A stretch of 27,052 nucleotides of DNA from assembly GCA_050731755.1 (NCBI GenBank), contig JBOHPP010000167.1, forward strand, positions 1-27,052. Direction: 5' to 3'. Numbering within the stretch: the first letter of the stretch is position 1; each line of letters opens with the position of its first letter. Of the stretch, positions 21,310 to 27,052 are shown one piece after another. The notes beneath the pieces were generated by a model that was not told where the DNA came from, did no database searches, and saw nothing but the letters and a program-made list of their open reading frames with translations. The translations under genes and the position numbers were made by a program. This stretch comes from JBOHPP01 sp050731755 (GTDB lineage: Bacteria; Methylomirabilota; Methylomirabilia; Rokubacteriales; CSP1-6).

Positions 21310-21945
21310 GTGGCGCCGCCCGCCGCCTTTCCGCCGGGCGCCTTCCGCCGCGAGAACGAGGAGGACGACAGCCTCTTCTACGCCTGGCCTCGTCGGGTGA
21401 CGCACCTGGATGGCCCCGCACTGGGCACGCTGGGGCGGCTCTATGCGGCGCTCCTGCCGCCCCGTGGCTGCGTGCTCGACCTCATGGCGTCCTGGCGCAG
21501 TCACCTGCCGGCCACGTTCACCGGCACCGCCATCGGCCTCGGCCTGAATCGGGAGGAGATGGTCGACAACCCGCGGCTCAGCCAGGCCCTCGTGCACGAC
21601 CTCAATCACGAACCGACCCTGCCCTTCAACGACGAGGCGTTCGACGCCGCGCTCTGCGCCGTCTCCGTCCAGTACCTCACACGCCCGGTGGAGGTGTTCC
21701 GCGAGGTGCGCCGGACGTTGAGGCCCGGTGGGCCGTTCATCGTGACGTTCAGCAATCGCTGCTTCCCCGAGAAGGCCGTCGCGCTCTGGCGGGCCGCGAA
21801 CGACCAGCAGCACGTGGCGCTGGTGATCGCTTACTTCGACGCCGCCGGCGGTCTCGGTCAGAGCTGGAGCGATGCGTCCGAGTACGCTCACACGCCGGAC
21901 GACGGCGACCCGCTGTACGCCGTGTGGGCCGGGCGGGCGTCCTGA
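21310..21945 (+). CDS. Class I SAM-dependent methyltransferase-like protein
   Basis: 211 residues from a GTG start. The core strand and turn that should bind SAM reads GCVLDLMASWRSHLP, an atypical motif I without the usual GxGxG. Then come GTAIGLGLNREEM (second strand), FDAALCAVSVQYLTRPVEVFREVRRTLRPGG (motifs II-III, with the L-R-P-G-G loop common in Methyltransf_11) and PFIVTFSNRCFPEKAVALW. Proteins with this DLM-SW-SHLP variant form a recognised conserved group in bacteria and plants, but their substrate is not known to me. Seven of the residues after the stop separate it loosely from the crotonase unit upstream (19 bp gap), so co-transcription is likely. Confidence 0.85.
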   Translation: MAPPAAFPPGAFRRENEEDDSLFYAWPRRVTHLDGPALGTLGRLYAALLPPRGCVLDLMASWRSHLPATFTGTAIGLGLNREEMVDNPRLSQALVHDLNHEPTLPFNDEAFDAALCAVSVQYLTRPVEVFREVRRTLRPGGPFIVTFSNRCFPEKAVALWRAANDQQHVALVIAYFDAAGGLGQSWSDASEYAHTPDDGDPLYAVWAGRAS

Positions 21946-22036
21946 CCTTCGCGCTCCGGCTCGACAACTCGCGCCGGCCCGGCGACAATGGCCGCCGCCG
22001 TCGAGGTCCCCGTTCGATGACCCGAGGAGGGCGGTC

Positions 22037-23056
22037 ATGGCCGGATCGATGAACCGACAGATCGTGCTCAAGCGCCGTCCCGTCGGCGCGCCCGCACCCG
22101 ACGACTTCGCGCTGGCGGATTCGCCGCGACCCTCGCCGGGCGAGGGCGAAGTGCTCGCCCGCACCATCTACCTCTCGCTCGATCCGTACATGCGCGGGCG
22201 GATGAACGAGGGCCGCTCCTATGCCCGGCCGGTGGAGTTGGGCCAGGTGATGGTCGGCGGCACCGTCAGCGAGGTGCTCGAGTCCCGGTATCCGGGCCTG
22301 GTCCGCGGCGATTTCGTGCTGGGCTACGACGGCTGGCAGGAGTATGCGGTTGCCAAGGGCCCCACGCTGCGCAAGCTGGATCCCGGCATCGCGCCGATCT
22401 CGACAGCGCTCGGCGTGCTGGGCATGCCGGGTCTGACCGCCTACGTCGGGCTGCTCGACATCGGCCGCCCGCGCCCGGGCGAGACGGTCGTCGTGTCGGC
22501 CGCCGCCGGCGCCGTCGGCGCCGTCGTCGGCCAGCTCGCCAAGATCAAGGGCTGCCGCGCCGTCGGAGTGGCCGGGGCCAAGGAGAAGTGCGAGTACGCG
22601 GTCCAGGACCTCGGGTTCGACGCCTGCGTCAGTCACCGGGCGCCGGATCTCGTCAGTGCGCTTCGCGAGGCCTGCCCGGCCGGCGTCGACGTGTACTTCG
22701 ACAACGTGGGCGGCGCCGTCCTCGGCGCCGTGCTGCGGCTCATCAACCCGGGCGCCCGCATCCCGCTCTGCGGGCTCATCACGCAGTACAACGCCGTCGA
22801 GCCGCCGGCGGGGCCCAACCTGGCGCCGATCCTGGTGAACCGCGCGCTCATCAAGGGTTTCATCGTCTCGGACCATGTCGATCGCACCCCCGATTTCCTG
22901 CGCGACACCGTGCAGTGGATGCGGGAGGGCCGGCTCCGCTACCGCGAGGACGTGGTCGAGGGTCTGGCCAACGCTCCCCGCGCGTTCATCGGGCTCCTGG
23001 AGGGCCGGAACTTCGGCAAGCTGCTCGTCCGGGTGTCGGAGGATCCGAGTTTGTAG
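22037..23056 (+). CDS. NADP-dependent MDR oxidoreductase (zinc-independent, CurA/leukotriene-B4 dehydrogenase type)
   Basis: 339 residues of the medium-chain dehydrogenase/reductase superfamily without zinc ligands. Signatures are IYLSLDPYMRGRMNE, GYDGWQEYAV, LGMPGLTAYVGLLDIG, the NADP loop TVVVSAAAGAVGAVVGQLAKIKG (AAxGxxG), DVYFDNVGGAVLGAVL and ICGLITQYN-like CGLITQYNA. Members reduce activated double bonds of enones. The ATG at 22037 follows GAGGAGGG. The gene is followed 12 bp later by the CcdA-like gene. Confidence 0.95.
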   Translation: MAGSMNRQIVLKRRPVGAPAPDDFALADSPRPSPGEGEVLARTIYLSLDPYMRGRMNEGRSYARPVELGQVMVGGTVSEVLESRYPGLVRGDFVLGYDGWQEYAVAKGPTLRKLDPGIAPISTALGVLGMPGLTAYVGLLDIGRPRPGETVVVSAAAGAVGAVVGQLAKIKGCRAVGVAGAKEKCEYAVQDLGFDACVSHRAPDLVSALREACPAGVDVYFDNVGGAVLGAVLRLINPGARIPLCGLITQYNAVEPPAGPNLAPILVNRALIKGFIVSDHVDRTPDFLRDTVQWMREGRLRYREDVVEGLANAPRAFIGLLEGRNFGKLLVRVSEDPSL

Positions 23057-23068
23057 CAAGGAGGAGGT

Positions 23069-23923
23069 ATGCGGAATCGTGTCGGGCTGTTCGCGGGGGC
23101 GACCCTGGCCGGCGGCGTTCTCGGCTATGCGTGGAACTGGCCGGGGTTCAGCGGCGCCTACAAGGGGTTCATCGCGCTTTTCGCCGATCCGAGCGCGCCG
23201 CTGGGGACCGCGTGGGCCGTGATCGTCCTGGCCTTCGTGATGGGGGTGCCGCGCATCTGCGTCCCCTGATGGACGCCGATGATCTTCACGATCGCGCCCC
23301 TGGTTCAGGAGGCGGAAACGAAGCGACGGTGGCTGGCGACGCTGGGCGTGTTCACGGGCGTCCTGCTCGCGGTCCTGGCCCTCTTCGGAGCGGCCATGGG
23401 GTGGGTGGGCTCCGCCCTCGCGCCGCGGGTGACGACGCCGTGGGCCCGCGAGGCCCTGGCCTCGGTGGCCCTCAGCGTGCTGGGCGTGCTGGCGCTGCTC
23501 ATCGCGCTTGGTGAGCTGGGGCTCATGCGCTCGTTGCTGCCCGACCTGCGCGCGGTCCCCGGGGCGGCGATCGCCGGCGCCCGGACCAGCCTCACGCGGC
23601 GAGCGCTGGTGATCGCGCTCGTGTTCGGCGTCACGATGGCCATCTTCAGCCCGCTGTCGGCGTACGCGGTGATGCTCGGGTGGGTGGCGGCTCGGCAGAG
23701 CCCGTGGCTCGGCGCCGCGACGCTGGCGGCCTACGGCCTCGGGCTCGTGGTGCCCCTCGCCATCGCCGGGACCCTGGCCGCGCGGGGCGGGCGCGCCCCC
23801 GTGGAGGCGCTGCAGCAACGGGTGCGCCTCGTGGGTGGCGCCTCGCTGGCGATCGCCGGCGGCTTTCTCCTCTCGATGTGGACGCTTCGAGCGACCTGGG
23901 CGCTTTTCCTGCCGAGCCCGTGA
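23069..23923 (+). CDS. CcdA/DsbD-like transmembrane protein with an in-frame TGA at the conserved cysteine: candidate selenoprotein
   Basis: Two same-frame pieces, 23069-23266 and 23270-23923, separated only by TGA at 23267-23269. Together they give 284 residues with a single start (AAGGAGGAGG ribosome site), about six to seven hydrophobic helices and no other defect. Reading across the TGA gives FVMGVPRICVP-(TGA)-WTPMIFTIAPL. CcdA/DsbD proteins have P-C-x-x-P at the end of a membrane helix; the TGA is exactly at that cysteine, with both prolines kept, and a cysteine three residues earlier would make a C-V-P-U redox motif (C64, U67). The second membrane cysteine of CcdA appears to be leucine (FSPLSAY). 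A TGA-to-Sec reading is therefore favoured over a random nonsense mutation, but a mutation or sequencing error cannot be excluded. Confidence 0.7.
23295..23314 (+). promoter_or_regulatory. Candidate bacterial SECIS hairpin
   Basis: CGCCCCTG (23295-23302) pairs with CAGG-A-GGCG (23306-23314): eight base pairs with one bulged A and a three-base loop G-T-T. The loop begins 33 nt after the TGA, inside the 16-37 nt range known for bacterial SECIS elements, and its first base is G as required. GC-rich DNA forms many hairpins by chance, so this is supportive only. Confidence 0.35.
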
Positions 23924-23928
23924 GCGCT

Positions 23929-24849
23929 ATGCGGTTCGGCGTCCATCTTCCGCACTTCGGCGCCCTGGCCTCGGGCGCGGGTACGCTCCGGCTGGCCCAG
24001 CGTGCCGAAACGCTGGGGTACGAGTCCGTGTGGGTCGCCGATCACATCGTCTACCCCCGCGAGCTCACCGAGCGGTTCGGCGCCGAGTTCTACGAGGCGG
24101 TGACGACGCTGGCCTTCGTGGCCGCCCACACCGCCAAGGTAACCGTCGGCACCGCGGTCCTGGTCTTGCCCTATCGCCATCCGGTCGTCCTCGCCAAGCA
24201 GCTGGCGACGCTCGACGCCCTGGCCGGTGGTCGCCTGATCGTCGGTGTTGGCGCCGGCTGGCTCGAGGAGGAATACCGCGCGCTGGGCGCCCCGTTCGAG
24301 GAGCGCGGTGCGGCCACCGACGAAGCCCTGCACGTGATGCGGTCCCTCTGGAGCGGGGAGCGCGCCGGGCTCAGCGGCAAGTTCCCCGGGCTCGGCGAGG
24401 CCGTCTTCGCGCCCCGGCCGCTCCAGCCGCCGCGCGTCTGGGTCGGCGGCAATACCGCTCGCGCCCTCCGCCGCGCCGCCGAGCTGGGCGACGGTTGGCT
24501 TCCCATCTGGCATGCGCCGACGAAGCGCGGGTTCACTCCCGAGGCTCTGCGCGACAAGGTGGCCGAGTTGGCCGCGCTCCGTCGCCAGGCCGGGCGTGCG
24601 GGCCGGGCGGAGATCGCCGCCCTGATGCCCCTGGCGATCACCGACACCGCGCTGCCGGGCGCCCCGCAGCCCCTCGTCGGCGCACCGGAGGCCATCGCGG
24701 ACACACTGCGCCGGTACCGCGACGCCGGGCTCGAGCACGTCATCCTGAGCCCGTACTACGGGCTGCCGCCCGCGCTCTCGCCGAAGAGCCTCGACGACGT
24801 CGACCGCGTGCTGTCCGCGTTCGCGGCCGACGTCCGACCCCGGCTCTAA
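23929..24849 (+). CDS. LLM class oxidoreductase (luciferase-like monooxygenase, probably F420-dependent)
   Basis: 306 residues of the bacterial luciferase TIM barrel (PF00296). Signatures are MRFGVHLPHFGALA, RAETLGYESVWVADHIVYP, VGTAVLVLPYRHPVVLAKQLATLDALAGGRLIVGVGAGWL-like block (positions about 65-104), and PPRVWVGGNTARALRRAAELGDGWLP. This layout is that of the Rv2161c/F420-dependent subgroup (TIGR03619-like), though FMN use cannot be excluded. The ATG at 23929 lies 5 bp after the previous stop; a GTG at 23920 overlapping that stop is an alternative start. Substrate unknown. Confidence 0.93.
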   Translation: MRFGVHLPHFGALASGAGTLRLAQRAETLGYESVWVADHIVYPRELTERFGAEFYEAVTTLAFVAAHTAKVTVGTAVLVLPYRHPVVLAKQLATLDALAGGRLIVGVGAGWLEEEYRALGAPFEERGAATDEALHVMRSLWSGERAGLSGKFPGLGEAVFAPRPLQPPRVWVGGNTARALRRAAELGDGWLPIWHAPTKRGFTPEALRDKVAELAALRRQAGRAGRAEIAALMPLAITDTALPGAPQPLVGAPEAIADTLRRYRDAGLEHVILSPYYGLPPALSPKSLDDVDRVLSAFAADVRPRL

Positions 24850-24915
24850 GCACCACCACTTACTGAAGAATTCCTTTCAGGCTGGGTCCCGGCGTCGGCT
24901 AAGACTAGGAGAAGC

Positions 24916-24945
24916 GTGAAACGCTCGCCATCGGGACCGGTATGA
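24916..24945 (+). CDS. Possible 9-codon leader ORF overlapping the response-regulator start
   Basis: GTG at 24916 has AGGAG four bases upstream, a better ribosome site than that of the following gene. It encodes nine residues (VKRSPSGPV) and its TGA (24943-24945) overlaps the response-regulator ATG as ATGA. The first bases form an AGCGT-GAA-ACGCT hairpin (24913-24925). It may couple ribosome entry to the response regulator; it may also be chance. Confidence 0.3.
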   Translation: MKRSPSGPV

Positions 24946-25316
24946 GTGGCGGGACCCTGCTCGTGGCCGATGACGAGCCGCAGAACCTCGATTTGATCCG
25001 TATGGTCGTGGAGGAGGCGAACCTCGATGTCCGGCTCGCCACCGCGAGTAATGGCCTGGAAGCGGTGCGCCTGGCCCGGGATCTCACTCCGCGCCTGGTC
25101 TTGATGGACCTGAAGATGCCCGTCCTGGACGGCTGGGAAGCTACCCGGCGGCTCAAGGCCGATCCGGCCACGCGAAGCATTCCGGTCATCGCCGTTTCCG
25201 CCCAGGCCATGGCCGGGGACCGGGAGCGGGCGCTGGCCGCGGGCTGCGACGGCTACATCGCCAAGCCGATCGACGTCGGATCGCTGATCGCCCTCCTCCG
25301 GGACCGGCTGCGATGA
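24942..25316 (+). CDS. Single-domain response regulator (CheY/DivK-like)
   Basis: 124 residues, a bare receiver domain. The acidic pocket is VADDE (D10-D11), the phospho-acceptor D56 in VLMDLKMPVLDGWEA, the switch Ser86 in VIAVSAQAM and Lys108 in GYIAKPID. The MPVLDG-W-AT and A.AM..D.....AGCDGYIAKPI pattern is that of DivK-type and hybrid-kinase receivers. There is no output domain. Its stop overlaps the start of the sensor gene (ATGA at 25313-25316), so the sensor kinase it serves is very probably that neighbour. Confidence 0.95.
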   Translation: MSGGTLLVADDEPQNLDLIRMVVEEANLDVRLATASNGLEAVRLARDLTPRLVLMDLKMPVLDGWEATRRLKADPATRSIPVIAVSAQAMAGDRERALAAGCDGYIAKPIDVGSLIALLRDRLR

Positions 25317-27052
25317 CGAACGGCCGCCGATTCTCGATCCAACTCGTCCTGATCGTCTCGCTCGTCCTCACCGCCGCCCTCACCGTCCTGACCCTCGCGG
25401 CCCAGCGCTACTTCTGGATCACGGGCGAAGCGCTCAAGGAGGATCTGGAGCAGGACCTCGGCCTGGCGCGGGCGGTCGCCGCCAGTCTCGACCAGTACAT
25501 GACGAACCGCCGGCACCTCATCGACACCCTGGCCCAGGAGATTGGTCGCGCCGCCCGCGGTGACACCTTGCCCCGTCGCGAGGTCCTGACGCCGCTGATC
25601 GAGGCCGCCAACCTCCGGGACCCCTCCTTCAGCACGTTGCTGGTGACCGACCGTCAGGGCGTCGCTGTCGCGTTCTCGCCGCCCGCCGATGCCCAGGGTC
25701 GGCCCAACATCGGCCGGCGCTACGGGGACCGACGGTGGTTCGAGGAGGCGATCAACGCCGTGCCCCAACCGTCCTACGACGTCGTCATCGGGAAAGCGCT
25801 GGCTCGCGCCACCATCGCGGTTGCTGCGCCGATCCGCTCGCGGGGGGAGGTCATCGGCGTCATGAGCGGCGGCCTGAACCTCGACCATCTGCGTGGCTCC
25901 GTCCATGGCTTGCATCCGTCGCATTCCTTTCGGATCGGCGTGGTCGATGGCCACGGCCGCGTGATCGCGCACAGCTCGCAGGAGTGGGAGATCGAGGCCC
26001 GCGACCTGTCCGGCGGGGACGTCTTCCTGGCCGCGAAGCGCCAGGCCGAGGGCACGATCAGCTACGTCTCGGAGCTCAGGGGGGACACGCGCTGGGCCGC
26101 CTACGTGCGCGTGCCCGCGACCGGATGGGTCGTCTGGACCTCACGTGGTCCCGAGTCGCAGATGGGGAAGCTGCGTTCCCTGATCAACGGCCTCGTCATC
26201 TCGAGCCTGCTCGGCCTGGCCGTCGCCGCGGTGTGGGCGGTCGTGGTGAGCCGGTTCCTGAGCCGTCCCATCCTGGCCCTGGTGGCGGCGACGCGCGAGG
26301 TCTCGGCCGGAAGGTTCCAGGGCGCCGACGCGCTCCGCGGGCGCGATTCGCGCATCAGGGAGTTCAAGGCGCTCCTGCACGGGTTCGCCGAGATGGCCGA
26401 TGGGCTGCGCGCGCGGTACGAGGGCCTCGAGGCCAAGGTGGCGGAGCGGACGCGGGCGCTCGAGCAGACCGCGCGCGAGGCCCAGGCGGCGAGCGTGCTG
26501 CTCGGGGCCCAGGAAGAGATTCAGCGCGGCTACGGGGAACTTGCCTCGCTGCTGAACTCGCTCGACCGGAGCTACATCCTCAACGAAGCCACGCGAAAGA
26601 TCGCTGCCTCGCTTCGGGCACCCCTGGTGGCCGTATACCTTACCGAGAACGGGGCGGCCGACCTGCGGCTCAAGACATACGCCGGCATCGACACGGCGCC
26701 GCTCGATACCGCGCTGCTGTCGCCTGGAGGCCTGCCCACGGAGGTCATCCAGCGCCGCGAGTCGATCATCATCTCCGCGCCGCCCCGCGGCGAGCGCTTG
26801 GCGCTTCGGACCGGGGTCGGGGAGCTGGCGATCTCCGCCGTGGCGGGGTTCCCCCTGGAGCATCGCGACCGATCGATGGGGGTGCTGGCGGTGGCGATGC
26901 TGGAGCCGCTGTCGGAGGACCGGCGCGGGTTCCTCCAGAACGCGGCCCGGCAGCTCTCGGTGGCCCTCAGCAATGCGGCCCTCTTCGAGTCGGTCCGCTA
27001 CCAGTCCCAGCGAATGGAGCAGCTCAACCAGGCCCTCCGCCGGGCCAGCGAG
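25313..27052 (+). CDS. Cache-HAMP-GAF sensor protein, probably a histidine kinase; cut by the window end
   Basis: Open from ATG 25313 to the window edge without a stop (580 residues seen). Domains: membrane helix about 8-30 (LVLIVSLVLTAALTVLTLA), a periplasmic double-Cache region about 35-285 (with GRRYGDRRWFEEAI, the Cache Y-x-D-R-x-W-F pattern, and IGVMSGGLNLDHL), second membrane helix about 289-315, HAMP about 315-370 (SRPILALVAATREVSAGRF, FKALLHGFAEMADGLR), a coiled coil (YEGLEAKVAERTRALEQTAREAQ) and a GAF domain about 411-565 (EATRKIAASLRAPLVAVYL, GVLAVAMLE). A second coiled coil starts at the edge; a HisKA/HATPase pair is expected beyond it but is not in the window. It is coupled to the receiver gene upstream. 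The ligand is unknown. Confidence 0.92.
   Translation, partial: MTNGRRFSIQLVLIVSLVLTAALTVLTLAAQRYFWITGEALKEDLEQDLGLARAVAASLDQYMTNRRHLIDTLAQEIGRAARGDTLPRREVLTPLIEAANLRDPSFSTLLVTDRQGVAVAFSPPADAQGRPNIGRRYGDRRWFEEAINAVPQPSYDVVIGKALARATIAVAAPIRSRGEVIGVMSGGLNLDHLRGSVHGLHPSHSFRIGVVDGHGRVIAHSSQEWEIEARDLSGGDVFLAAKRQAEGTISYVSELRGDTRWAAYVRVPATGWVVWTSRGPESQMGKLRSLINGLVISSLLGLAVAAVWAVVVSRFLSRPILALVAATREVSAGRFQGADALRGRDSRIREFKALLHGFAEMADGLRARYEGLEAKVAERTRALEQTAREAQAASVLLGAQEEIQRGYGELASLLNSLDRSYILNEATRKIAASLRAPLVAVYLTENGAADLRLKTYAGIDTAPLDTALLSPGGLPTEVIQRRESIIISAPPRGERLALRTGVGELAISAVAGFPLEHRDRSMGVLAVAMLEPLSEDRRGFLQNAARQLSVALSNAALFESVRYQSQRMEQLNQALRRASE

Noticed and set aside
23275..23297. Alternative hairpin (GCCGAT with ATCG-C-GC) directly after the TGA
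   Set aside because: As a SECIS it would put the loop only about 11 nt after TGA, below the usual range, and the stem is weaker than the one at 23295-23314.
21749..23818. Minus-strand frame of about 690 codons
   Set aside because: Rich in H, R, Q and G, no domain, antisense to four recognisable plus-strand genes.

Overview
This is a GC-rich stretch, with third codon positions almost all G or C, of a bacterial chromosome with mostly short intergenic gaps. The gene mix suggests a soil or subsurface lineage: a Liv-type substrate-binding protein plus the scar of a second ABC binding protein, a RutB-like hydrolase, RidA, an amidohydrolase-2 protein, a luciferase-like monooxygenase, a crotonase, an MDR reductase and ergothioneine genes. 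It resembles Candidatus Rokubacteria / Methylomirabilota, but no rRNA or marker gene confirms this. I found no tRNA, rRNA, CRISPR array or recognisable transposase.

Layout. 1-785 is a scar region: a truncated ABC substrate-binding remnant abutting a perfect 12-bp hairpin, then a 38-bp-arm inverted repeat (626-780). 786-2706 (minus) holds a Liv-type binding protein and a RutB-like cysteine hydrolase. 2933-7817 (plus) holds a small winged-helix protein, a formyltransferase, a RidA protein, a MurB paralogue with alanine at three catalytic positions, a hypothetical protein and a lytic transglycosylase. 8056-13193 (minus) looks like a seven-gene operon: ECF sigma factor, a fused anti-sigma / O6-alkylguanine transferase / Ada-type Cys4 protein, two small membrane proteins, egtB, egtD and a phosphoribosyltransferase. 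13395-14819 (plus) is a DUF2167 membrane protein, followed by YqeY and a frameshifted amidohydrolase (both minus). 16746-19388 groups three membrane-lipid type genes: a DAGK-like kinase, a flippase-like protein and a PAP2 phosphatase. 19478-24849 (plus) holds a PanE-like reductase, a crotonase lacking both catalytic glutamates, a methyltransferase, an MDR reductase, a CcdA/DsbD-like membrane protein with an in-frame TGA, and an LLM-family oxidoreductase. 24942 to the window end is a receiver-only response regulator overlapping a Cache-HAMP-GAF sensor cut by the window edge.

The two most exciting items are these. First, the sigma factor with its anti-sigma factor fused to the two methyl-accepting modules of Ada: it looks like an alkylation-responsive switch whose output is an ECF sigma factor instead of Ada's AraC domain, and its operon continues into ergothioneine synthesis. 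Second, the CcdA-like gene at 23069-23923: its only internal stop, a TGA, sits at the conserved membrane cysteine in a C-V-P-(TGA)-W-T-P context, with a hairpin at bacterial SECIS distance downstream, which suggests selenocysteine. Both are inferences from reading the sequence; no database search was run.
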